Assembly (NCBI GenBank): GCA_003176995.1
Contig: QHBN01000043.1
Coordinates: 1-62,331 of the forward strand
DNA length: 62,331 bases
Origin: Candidatus Nitrosopolaris wilkensis
GTDB taxonomy: Archaea; Thermoproteota; Nitrososphaeria; Nitrososphaerales; Nitrososphaeraceae
Reading direction: 5' to 3'
Shown: piece after piece, positions 27,574-35,897 of the stretch
How the letters are laid out: every line of letters starts with the position of its first letter
Position numbering within the stretch: the stretch's first letter is position 1
Made by a program: the position numbers and the translations under genes
Notes under the pieces: generated by a model
Told to the model about the DNA's origin: nothing
Seen by the model: only the letters and a program-made list of their open reading frames with translations
Databases searched by the model: none

Positions 27574-27669
27574 TTACGTCCGATCGATTTTTTTATCATT
27601 TTTGTCATGGTTGCACCATTGGCTAGTATCCACGCTACAACCACAGATGGGACATCGTTTTAATTTCAT
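27574..27669 (-). CDS. Putative 31-aa zinc-ribbon microprotein
   Basis: A 31-residue frame from ATG 27669 to TAA 27574. It reads KRCPICGCS ... WCNHD, so five Cys/His residues are placed like a zinc knuckle, and ends in a basic tail. It sits just past the stop of the HD gene on the opposite strand. AT-rich sequence (AATTATTAAAAAAGG) lies about 30 bases upstream and may be its TATA box. The cysteine pattern is the reason for calling it. Confidence 0.45.
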   Translation of the reverse strand: MKLKRCPICGCSVDTSQWCNHDKNDKKIDRT

Positions 27670-27770
27670 ACTCTTATTAAGAACCCCTTTTTTAATAATT
27701 ACCTGTTAAACCAGCTTCGTTAAGATGCCTTTCTCTTCACAATATCTTCGTATTAATACACTCTATGTGC

Positions 27771-28541
27771 CTATATCTTCCCCAGCTTCTTGACATATTT
27801 TTTGTATGCATCCATATATGATTTCTTGTCTCCTATGTCAATAAATCCTGATTCTATTTTAAACCCCTTTACAAGTCTATTTTGTTCAAGAGCTTTTCTT
27901 ACTGCATCATCCATTCCGAAGGCGCTTGACTTGGGCACAAGTTTGAGAAATTCCGGCTGCATAACATAACAACCGATGTTAATTAACCCCCTCACCTCCG
28001 GTTTTTCTCTCCAGCTGATGACTCGGTTTCTTTGCCTTTGTTTTTCTTGTCGTTTTTCACCTGCTCCTTCTTTTCCATCATTAATATCTATGAACCCATA
28101 CCTCAGATTTGTTTTATACGAGAGTAGTGCCATTGAAATAAATGCTTTAGAACTCTTATGTTCATGTATCATCTTATCAAGATTAAATTCGTAAACCGCA
28201 TCTCCGTAGAGACAAACGAAGGTCTCATCTAAGAATTTCTCTGCTGTCTTTAATTGTCCTGCGGTAGCAAGAGGTCTATCCGACCTGGCATAGTCTATCT
28301 TGATACCGAATCTACCACCATCTTCAAAATAATCTTCAATTGTCCTATGAAGATAGCTCACGCAGAGAATAATATGGTCAATTTTACCATTGCTATTACT
28401 ATTACTATTACCACTTGTAACCCACTCAATGATGTGCTCAAGTAATGGCTTATTACCTAAAGGCAACATCGGCTTAGGAATAAAGAATGTGTATGGCTGT
28501 AATCTTGTCCCTAAGCCACCAGCTAAAATTACTGCTTTCAT
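27771..28541 (-). CDS. Sugar-1-phosphate nucleotidyltransferase
   Basis: A 256-residue NTP-transferase fold enzyme. The nucleotide signature is AVILAGGLGTRLQPYT followed by KPMLPLGNKPLLEH. The Mg-binding Asp is in CLYGDAVYEF, and the substrate region in GLINIGCYVM. It activates a sugar (glucose, mannose or GlcNAc 1-phosphate) to an NDP-sugar for surface glycans. No left-handed beta-helix acyltransferase domain follows, unlike GlmU. A (Asn/Ser)-rich insert near residue 50 and a charged insert near 165 are unusual and low-complexity. Confidence 0.85.
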   Translation of the reverse strand: MKAVILAGGLGTRLQPYTFFIPKPMLPLGNKPLLEHIIEWVTSGNSNSNSNGKIDHIILCVSYLHRTIEDYFEDGGRFGIKIDYARSDRPLATAGQLKTAEKFLDETFVCLYGDAVYEFNLDKMIHEHKSSKAFISMALLSYKTNLRYGFIDINDGKEGAGEKRQEKQRQRNRVISWREKPEVRGLINIGCYVMQPEFLKLVPKSSAFGMDDAVRKALEQNRLVKGFKIESGFIDIGDKKSYMDAYKKYVKKLGKI

Positions 28542-28724
28542 GTATATTGGTATAACGCCGCCCTCTCTACTACCTGTGGTTCATTAGTGGGACATATATA
28601 TAAAAGGTGAAATGTTTTTCGTGCCTCCTCCTTTGTTCGTTCTTTTAATACTTTCGTGACTCTACATTGCTAATAAACTATATTTGACACACCGAACTCA
28701 TATTTTTTTCTACCATTTATCAGT

Positions 28725-29153
28725 ATGTATTTATGGCCTAATTTAGAGCTCATTCCTATGACCAGCAGGACACATGAGGAAGCCCAAAAAAACAAAGAAA
28801 AATGTCTAAGAATACTTGGAGTGTCGCCAAGTATACGTTACGCCGGAAAAATGAACAGGTTTGGACGAACTCTTGGAGGACAGCTTCGTAAAGGGGTAGT
28901 ACCTTTGTTCAAACCAGACGAAGCCCGCAATGAGAACTTTCTTGAGGCGACAAGGAACCAGCTACGCAGAACCTTTGAACATTCTATCGGCAAGACAGAG
29001 TATACTTTGACTGAAAATGAAAAGGTCAAAATCCTTACGTTGCCTAACGAAGCTTTCTTTTATTATGTCACTCTAGATAAGGATACGAGTCCAGAACAGA
29101 TTTACAAAATCATCGGTTCACTAAGAGAGATAGTCAAAGAAGAGCACATTTAA
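28725..29153 (+). CDS. Conserved thaumarchaeal protein, DUF6659-like
   Basis: A 142-residue protein, or 131 from the ATG at 28758, which I prefer. The pattern IRYAGKMNRFGRTLGGQLRKG ... VPLF, an RRTFE ... GKTEYTL segment and the VKILTLPNE ... YYVTLDKD core resemble, from memory, the DUF6659 family of Nitrososphaeria; this is tentative. The fold appears alpha/beta, perhaps roadblock- or profilin-like. Function unknown. Confidence 0.6.
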   Translation: MYLWPNLELIPMTSRTHEEAQKNKEKCLRILGVSPSIRYAGKMNRFGRTLGGQLRKGVVPLFKPDEARNENFLEATRNQLRRTFEHSIGKTEYTLTENEKVKILTLPNEAFFYYVTLDKDTSPEQIYKIIGSLREIVKEEHI

Positions 29154-29283
29154 ACTTGCTCGTGTATTCGGTCTTGCTAGGATTCTTTGTAGTATTGGTG
29201 GTAGGTACATTCCGCTAGCGTAATCTTATCCTATCCTCTTCGCTAAGTAGAGCATTACGGTGAGTCCATGAGCTAATTTCCGT

Positions 29284-29751
29284 TCAAAGGTTGATTTTTG
29301 CCAACGCTTTAAGTCTTCGGCGCATTTCTTTATCGTGGGAAATAGATGGATGATAAGGGTCTGCAAGTATCACTTCGTACCAAAAGTAACGGCCATCTTT
29401 GTGAAGGTAATAAGACCCCAGACTCTCCATGTTTGGAAAGCTTTCGAGAACTCTTCGTTCAGCAACACGCTGCATACTTATTCCTTGTTTGATGTGTACA
29501 ACACCGAGGTGTTTTGGTCTTCTGCCTGAAACCGGTCTTTGCTTCCTCATACCTCCCCTGCCTACTCTTGCCCGCACCAAAATGATACCTTGTTTTGCTT
29601 TGTAGCCCAATTTCCGCGCTCGATCTAGCCTGCTCGGTCTTTCGATTCTTTGTATAGCATGTTCCGTTCTCCATGTAATTGCTTTCGACTTTAGTTCATC
29701 AGTATTAAGCTTCCACATTTTGAGCCATGTTGCAGCCATGTAGCCACGCAT
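29284..29751 (-). CDS. rpl15e: Large-subunit ribosomal protein eL15 (L15e)
   Basis: A 155-residue ribosomal protein. Hallmarks: RIERPSRLDRARKLGYKAKQG, VRARVGRGGMRKQRP, SGRRPKHLG, AERRVLESFPNMESLGSYYLHKDGRYFWYEVILADPYHP in pieces along the chain. The ORF opens further upstream, but alignment with the family start (xxYMAATWLKMWK) favours the Met at 29751. Convergent with the DUF6659-like gene. Confidence 0.9.
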   Translation of the reverse strand: MRGYMAATWLKMWKLNTDELKSKAITWRTEHAIQRIERPSRLDRARKLGYKAKQGIILVRARVGRGGMRKQRPVSGRRPKHLGVVHIKQGISMQRVAERRVLESFPNMESLGSYYLHKDGRYFWYEVILADPYHPSISHDKEMRRRLKALAKINL

Positions 29752-29930
29752 ATTGTTCGTAGATGATTCGATGACCCTTAATATCTGTATACAAGATGAA
29801 TTATCGATCGACATCACTCGTTGCACAGAATATCTACGCGCTTAGATATTCAATTTCGATAAAGTGGAACGCATAATTCACCATTTGAGATACTATAAGC
29901 AACTTAAACACTAAGCGTCATATTTACCGA

Positions 29931-30881
29931 CTAACTACTCACCAAATCAGATTGGTTTTCGTACATAATCTGTATTACCTTTTCTGCAATGACTGTAGAC
30001 GCAAGTTCCTGTGACTCTTTGGTCTGTGAGCCTATATGAGGTGTACATATCACATTTGACAGCTCCATAAGCAATCTATTCGTTGGTGGTTCGATCTCAA
30101 ATACATCTAATGCCGCGCCTGCAATTCTATTAGCCTTTAGAGCTTGGTATAACGCATTTTCATCGATGACCTCACCACGCGAGGTGTTAATGACGTATGT
30201 TGTTGGTTTCATCTTTGCCAAGAGTTCTGCATTTAACATGTGTCTCGTTTCAGATGTTAAGGGTACATGACAGGAAATAAAATCAGCACTCTCTACCAAT
30301 GTATTAAGATCAGTTTTAATCAAGCCTACTTCTTTGATATAATCTTGATTTATAGGAACAATGTCATATCCAATGACGTTCATACGCAGCCCGCGTGCAA
30401 TACGTCCAACATTCCGACCTATGTTTCCTACACCGATAAGCCCCAGATACTTTCCCCTTAATTCTATACCTATCAAATTTTTCTTTATCCAATTCCCCTT
30501 CTTTAGTTCACTGTCTGCTCGTGTAATGCTCCGAGCAAGAGCTATCATGTTGCCTATAGCGAGTTCGGCCACAGCGTTAATAGCCGCCTCGGACGCGTTG
30601 ATTACGCGTATGCCTTTGACTTTGGCACTATCAACATCTATATTGTCGAGACCAACGCCTACACGTGCAATAATTTTTGCGTTAATTGCTGCGTCTATAA
30701 CTTCTCGACTAATTTTTGTTCTGCTTCTGACAATGATGACTTCATAATCTTTGACCCTACAAATGAGATCATTTGTCTCGATTTGAGGACAATAGTCCAC
30801 AGTCATTCCTGCTTTTTTTAAGATAGAAACGCCAACATTATCTATTGGGTCACAAACCAGAACCTTGCCAGTAATATGCAC
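29931..30881 (-). CDS. serA: D-3-phosphoglycerate dehydrogenase-like 2-hydroxyacid dehydrogenase
   Basis: A 316-residue NAD-dependent dehydrogenase, first step of the phosphorylated serine pathway if SerA. Rossmann motif: GLIGVGNIGRNVGRIA (about 145-160). Catalytic Arg in NTSRGEVIDE, Glu in DVFEIEPP, His in TPHIGSQT. Length corresponds to the short archaeal/bacterial form without a C-terminal ACT or ASB domain, so serine feedback through ACT is not expected. Divergent from the ABC ATPase gene. Confidence 0.82.
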   Translation of the reverse strand: MHITGKVLVCDPIDNVGVSILKKAGMTVDYCPQIETNDLICRVKDYEVIIVRSRTKISREVIDAAINAKIIARVGVGLDNIDVDSAKVKGIRVINASEAAINAVAELAIGNMIALARSITRADSELKKGNWIKKNLIGIELRGKYLGLIGVGNIGRNVGRIARGLRMNVIGYDIVPINQDYIKEVGLIKTDLNTLVESADFISCHVPLTSETRHMLNAELLAKMKPTTYVINTSRGEVIDENALYQALKANRIAGAALDVFEIEPPTNRLLMELSNVICTPHIGSQTKESQELASTVIAEKVIQIMYENQSDLVSS

Positions 30882-30990
30882 ATGGCTTGGAGATTCCTTG
30901 TACTTATATAATTATTACCTAATTATGTGCATAACGCAATGCATTCAAAATTGTTATATTATCAAACACTGTTAAGTCTGCTGTGAATAC

Positions 30991-31980
30991 TTGAACGAAA
31001 TTCTCCAGTTAGACAATGTCAAGAAGTATTTCCCCATTAGGAGAAGTATCAAGGATATGTTCCGTAAGAACAACAAGTCTTATGTCAGAGCTGTCGACGG
31101 TGTAAGTTTAACAATAGAGAAGGGAAAGGCATTTGTCGTTGCTGGCGAGTCAGGATCAGGTAAGACTACTTTAGCGAGGATTATTCTACGTGCGATTGAG
31201 CTTGACAGCGGATCGATAGTTTTTGATGGAGATGACATTACAAAATATGAAGGCAACCAATTGAAGAAGTTTCGCACAAATGTACAAATGATACATCAAG
31301 ATCCTTATACCTCACTCGATCCTCGAATGAGAGTATTAGATATAGTCATGGAACCTTTAAATATTCATAATAAGGACAAGTCAAAACAAGAAAGAATCGA
31401 GGATGTATTAGGATCTCTTGAGGAGGTACGATTAGAGCCTGCTACAGACATTGCTGAAAAATTTCCAAACATGCTTTCCGGAGGTCAGCGACAGAGAGTA
31501 TCTATAGCTAGATCGCTCGTGCTCAAACCAAAGTTAATTTTGGCCGATGAACCGGTATCAATGCTGGATGTTTCTGTAAGAGCCGAAATACTTGAGTTAA
31601 TGAAAAATTTGAAAGACAGGCTCAAACTTTCATACCTATATATCACGCACGATCTGTCTACTGCCAGATATATCGGTGATGAGATCGGGATTATGTATGC
31701 TGGGAAGATAGTTGAAGCAGGACCAATAGAACAAGTCTTACTGAATCCGCTTCACCCATATACGCAGGCGTTGTTAGACGCAATTTCGGAACCTGAACCA
31801 CAGAATTTGGAAAAGGAAAAAATCATCCGCATTAAGCAGGGTGAGACAAGAGACAGACCTCATACCGGTTGTAGATTCATTCATAGATGTCTGTATTCTA
31901 TGGATATCTGCAAAAGTGATCCCCTATTAGGTGGTGAGGAAGACGACCATTATGTATCGTGCTTCATTTACCCTGTGTAG
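30991..31980 (+). CDS. Peptide ABC transporter ATP-binding protein (OppF/DppF-like)
   Basis: A 329-residue ATPase. Walker A GESGSGKTT (about 53-61), Q-loop QMIHQDP, signature LSGGQRQRVS, Walker B LILADEPVSMLDVS and the H-loop ITHDLST. The C-terminal 60 residues are the oligopeptide-transport domain with its Cys-bearing HTGCRFIHRC ... C region, which in OppF/DppF may bind an Fe-S cluster. Start is TTG. No permease, binding protein or OppD is adjacent, so it is an orphan here. Confidence 0.85.
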   Translation: MNEILQLDNVKKYFPIRRSIKDMFRKNNKSYVRAVDGVSLTIEKGKAFVVAGESGSGKTTLARIILRAIELDSGSIVFDGDDITKYEGNQLKKFRTNVQMIHQDPYTSLDPRMRVLDIVMEPLNIHNKDKSKQERIEDVLGSLEEVRLEPATDIAEKFPNMLSGGQRQRVSIARSLVLKPKLILADEPVSMLDVSVRAEILELMKNLKDRLKLSYLYITHDLSTARYIGDEIGIMYAGKIVEAGPIEQVLLNPLHPYTQALLDAISEPEPQNLEKEKIIRIKQGETRDRPHTGCRFIHRCLYSMDICKSDPLLGGEEDDHYVSCFIYPV

Positions 31981-32048
31981 CAGCAAGCCAAATTCTTAGT
32001 ATATCAACTACGTAATCCGACCTAACTTTTTGATACTTCATGAGCTGG

Positions 32049-32231
32049 CTAAATTAGCGAATTTGTGAGGTTCCGTTGATCTTTTATCCGATTGAATTTT
32101 TGGGTATTGTCTATAACCCTTCGTGTGCCTTGGTTCCACTGATTCTTAATATCTCTATTCAACGTTACGGCCGCATTCTCAAAGCCTGTCCCATAACCCA
32201 TAACTACCGAGAAAATTAGCAACAAGGACAT
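32049..32231 (-). CDS. Small protein directly downstream of SMC
   Basis: A 60-residue frame whose ATG begins six bases after the SMC stop on the same strand, suggesting co-transcription. A short hydrophobic start (LLLIFSVVMGYG) could be a membrane anchor or signal peptide; the rest is polar and basic. I do not recognise a family. ScpA, the usual SMC partner, would be far larger, so this is not ScpA. Confidence 0.4.
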   Translation of the reverse strand: MSLLLIFSVVMGYGTGFENAAVTLNRDIKNQWNQGTRRVIDNTQKFNRIKDQRNLTNSLI

Positions 32232-32237
32232 ATTGCA

Positions 32238-35200
32238 TTAGTTTGCACTTGCCTCAGATCTTATCTCTTCGAAAGGAAGTTGGCTCGGATGCTTGTACCT
32301 TACAACTTGAGATACTCCGTCCCGGGAATAGACACCATATATCATGCTTGCTTGAGCCACCGTAGCATCTTTCAAAGTAACCATAAGCATCTGATTGTCC
32401 TTCGATCTTTCTAACAAGACCTTAGACAATCTTTCAGTATTTTGAGCATCAAGATGAGCATCGACCTCGTCCATTAGATAGAATGGGGACGGTTTAAGTG
32501 ACTGGAGTGCCAAAAGAAAAATTATAGCAGCCATCGTCTTCTCTCCCCCTGACAAAGCAGTGGACTCGCGTCCTGTTTTGCCTTGGAATTGAACCATTAA
32601 CATTATGCCCTCTGAAAATTCGACTTCCTTATTCTCTACTTCTAACCAGGCAGTTCCACCTGTTACTTCGGAGAAAGTCTGTCTTAAGTTACTATCAACC
32701 TTCTCAAATGCTTCCATGAAAACATTCTTCTTTTCCGTAACGATTTCTTCGATAAAGAGGACAATCGAGTGACGTTCCTTTTCCAACAGATTTCTTTTAG
32801 TCGACATACCTCTATATCCGTCAATTACTTCTACGTAAACTTCATCGGCGAGTAGATTGATTCGAGTTTTTATTGTATCAAACTCGGCTGTTAATTCTCC
32901 TATAATCGTATCAACGTCAAACGCCTCTAGCAAATCTTCGCATCCGAGCAACCTAAGATTATTGATTAGAGATGATTCCTCGGAATTAAGATCCGATATA
33001 TCTTTACCCACTAATGCAATATCTTTTTCAAGGGAACTATTTTCTTTGGAAAGCTTTCTTTCATTTTCCTTTAGCGCCTTTATTTTTTGCTCGTATACTT
33101 GTAACTTGCCAACTGAAGTTCCGGCAGAATCTATTACTTGCTGTTCTCGGTCTCTCTCTATTTGAAGCCTCGATTCGATAGAAGCCATATTAAATTTTAA
33201 TTCATCCGCTTGGACAATCTTCTCTTTCCTTTCAGTTTCTAGATCACTAGCTTCCTCTTTCAAGATTTTTAATCGTTCCACTGCCATTCCAATCTCGTTT
33301 TTCAGTACTTGTGAAGATGTAAGTATGTCTTGTAAGTCAAGATTGTCTGCATCTATAGAACCAAAAATTTGACCCCTTTTTCTATTCATTTGTCCTAATT
33401 GGCTTCGGATAGAAACATCGGCCATGCCTTCCATTCTTTGGCAAACACGCTCTATCGTTAACCCGACCAATGCCAAGCGTCTGCGCCATCCATCTAACTC
33501 GAGTTTTATGGATTCATATTGCGAGTGAACGGTAATATTTTCCAAAGTAAGTTGCTCAAGTTTTTTTTCGTCTTCATGAACGAGCATCGCTAAATTAGAA
33601 ATTTGTGTACCTAAATTAGCTATTTTTCTCTCTATTTCAAATTTTTCAGATTCTGAACGATCGATTCTTAGTACAATTTGTCTGAGGTCATTATCTTTCT
33701 CCTCAATTAATCTCCTCAATTTAGTTAGTAAATTTCTTAGAATGTCAATAGAATTACTGAGAAGAAGTGCATGCGTTAGATCAGAAATTGTAGACCCAAA
33801 ATCTGCTGACATAGATGCTACTGAAGGTTCGAAAAGCTCTCCCCCTACCGAGACCGCTCTGCAGCCCTCTCTAGCTAAAAGGTACGCAGAAGTCGGATTC
33901 TTCACAAGAGCAGTATTTCCAAAAAGGAAATCTGGCAGTTCCTTGTAGTCAGAATTTATGAAATCAGCAAGGCTACCAACTATATTAGGATCACCATCAG
34001 GAATGTAAGACCTTTTAACATTACGCAGAATCTCCAATGGAATGACCTTAAGGCGTGGCAATTTTTTTTTTTTAGCATATTCAGCAATCGAGATCATCGA
34101 TTGGACACTGTCGACGACAAATGCTTTCATCCATTCTGAACCCGCCGCTAGAACAGCCCTCTCGTAATTTTTGTTCCACGTTATTATATTGTGGACCAGT
34201 CCCTCGATTCCAAACTCATTCGACATCTTCATCAATTCCGCTATGGCAATATCTTCGGTCATAGCATTTTTGGCGGTGGAAGCCTTTACTTCGTATTTTA
34301 TAGTAAAAGTGTCTGCGGTTGATAGGAGGTTCGTCGATGTCTTGAGATTGGTTTGTAAAGTGGCTTTCATTTTTTTTAGGTTATCAATCAGGCCGCTCGC
34401 AGTATCCAATTTAGCCTTCTCGGAGTCTAGGGTGATGCAAAGATCATTATGGATTTGGTTGTTTCTCTCAATATTAGTTTTTAACTCTAGATTTCCTGAA
34501 TCAAGGCTGTTGGCTCTACCAGTCACTATTATCATTTTTTCCTCTAACCTAGCTACTGAAACGTCTAGATGGTTCTTAACTTCATGTAACTTATTGTGCC
34601 GGCCTTCTAGTTTTCCTCTGATTTCAGCATATCTATTGGCACTCGTTGACAATTCGTCTATCTGCGAACTCATCGCAGCTAAATCAGATTTTAGAATGGA
34701 TAACCTTCCATACCTTTCATCAACACGGGTTTTCTTTTCCTCTATCTGGAGATGTAAATTCTCTATTTTCTGGTTAATATTTTGCTTTTCTATCTCGAGA
34801 GAAGCAATGCGCCTTTCAATCTGAATCAATCGCTGTTCTGTCTCCTTCATCAATGCTCTTTTCCTTTCCGAATCGTAAACTAAATGTGTTACACTAGTTC
34901 CTATTTCCATTTTAGCCCTAGTCGCAATATCCGCTTCTTGGAGAAGTTTTAGCTTTTCTGACTCCAGCTTCTCTAGTTCTGAATTGTTTTTTTCTATCTG
35001 CATGGTTAGGTCTTTTGAGCGTACGACGTTTGAGTTTAGAAGCTCCGCTTTTGACTTCAAATTACTTCTGATTGTCCTTACAGTATTGGAAACCTTTACC
35101 GCTCTGAACTTTTCGAGGTCAGACTCTAGGTGTTTATATCTTAATTGGTCATTTCTTTCCTCTTCCAAGCCATCAATTCGCTTTCGTATTTCGTCGATGC

Positions 35201-35783
35201 GAGCCATGGCAACGTCGAGGCGACGGTCAGATTCCTCGAGTTGCTTAAGCGCTTCATTTTTTTTCTCATCAAAATATGATAGTCCGATAATATCCTCGAT
35301 AATTTTTCTACGGTCTTCAGAATTTAATTCGGAAATGCGAGTTATCATCCCCTGCTGAATGATATTAAGTTTATTTGAGGTAGCAAGCACAATTTCTAAT
35401 AATTCTACCAAAGTGCTCTTTGTCACTCTCTTTTTATTAAGATAGTACTGGCTCTCACCTGTTTGTCCTTCCATCTCTCTTGTTACAGTGACTGAATCAG
35501 AATCTACTGGTATTCCCCTATCTGAATTGTCAAAATGTAAACTAGCTCGAATGAGCCTTGTAGAGCTGTTCTGACTGTCATGAAATAACGATTGGAACTT
35601 ATCGACACGCAAGACTTTCGGGCTGGTTTCGCCTATAGCGAACATTATTGCATCCAAAATGTTACTTTTTCCAGACCCATTGGGACCAGTGATTGCTACA
35701 AGTCCTTTCTCAAAGTTTAGTACCGTATTCCTAAACCCGAACGACTTAAACCCATAAACCTCAAGTTTTTTAATGTGAACCAA
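32238..35783 (-). CDS. smc: Chromosome segregation SMC ATPase
   Basis: An 1181-residue SMC protein that compacts and separates chromosomes by DNA loop extrusion. Walker A GPNGSGKSN at 33-41; then the first coiled-coil arm, a hinge around residues 510-660 (EFGIEGLVHNIITWN ... AYLLAREGCRAVSVGGELFEP in pieces), the second coiled coil, the signature LSGGEKT near 1075 and Walker B FYLMDEVDAHLD near 1104. Full length for archaeal SMC (about 1170-1190). ScpA and ScpB are not adjacent. Confidence 0.95.
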   Translation of the reverse strand: MVHIKKLEVYGFKSFGFRNTVLNFEKGLVAITGPNGSGKSNILDAIMFAIGETSPKVLRVDKFQSLFHDSQNSSTRLIRASLHFDNSDRGIPVDSDSVTVTREMEGQTGESQYYLNKKRVTKSTLVELLEIVLATSNKLNIIQQGMITRISELNSEDRRKIIEDIIGLSYFDEKKNEALKQLEESDRRLDVAMARIDEIRKRIDGLEEERNDQLRYKHLESDLEKFRAVKVSNTVRTIRSNLKSKAELLNSNVVRSKDLTMQIEKNNSELEKLESEKLKLLQEADIATRAKMEIGTSVTHLVYDSERKRALMKETEQRLIQIERRIASLEIEKQNINQKIENLHLQIEEKKTRVDERYGRLSILKSDLAAMSSQIDELSTSANRYAEIRGKLEGRHNKLHEVKNHLDVSVARLEEKMIIVTGRANSLDSGNLELKTNIERNNQIHNDLCITLDSEKAKLDTASGLIDNLKKMKATLQTNLKTSTNLLSTADTFTIKYEVKASTAKNAMTEDIAIAELMKMSNEFGIEGLVHNIITWNKNYERAVLAAGSEWMKAFVVDSVQSMISIAEYAKKKKLPRLKVIPLEILRNVKRSYIPDGDPNIVGSLADFINSDYKELPDFLFGNTALVKNPTSAYLLAREGCRAVSVGGELFEPSVASMSADFGSTISDLTHALLLSNSIDILRNLLTKLRRLIEEKDNDLRQIVLRIDRSESEKFEIERKIANLGTQISNLAMLVHEDEKKLEQLTLENITVHSQYESIKLELDGWRRRLALVGLTIERVCQRMEGMADVSIRSQLGQMNRKRGQIFGSIDADNLDLQDILTSSQVLKNEIGMAVERLKILKEEASDLETERKEKIVQADELKFNMASIESRLQIERDREQQVIDSAGTSVGKLQVYEQKIKALKENERKLSKENSSLEKDIALVGKDISDLNSEESSLINNLRLLGCEDLLEAFDVDTIIGELTAEFDTIKTRINLLADEVYVEVIDGYRGMSTKRNLLEKERHSIVLFIEEIVTEKKNVFMEAFEKVDSNLRQTFSEVTGGTAWLEVENKEVEFSEGIMLMVQFQGKTGRESTALSGGEKTMAAIIFLLALQSLKPSPFYLMDEVDAHLDAQNTERLSKVLLERSKDNQMLMVTLKDATVAQASMIYGVYSRDGVSQVVRYKHPSQLPFEEIRSEASAN

Positions 35784-35897
35784 AGAGTGACTAGTATTGA
35801 GATTAGGGGTCTAATTATATGTTGTAGAATACAAGCCATCTCCTTTTTGTAAAATATTTTATGCCGCTCCCATATTGCCTTTCGCAGAAAGCTGCCT

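Noticed and set aside
34171-34824. 217-aa plus ORF
   Set aside because: Antisense shadow of SMC coiled coil; hydrophobic only because it mirrors charged coiled-coil codons.
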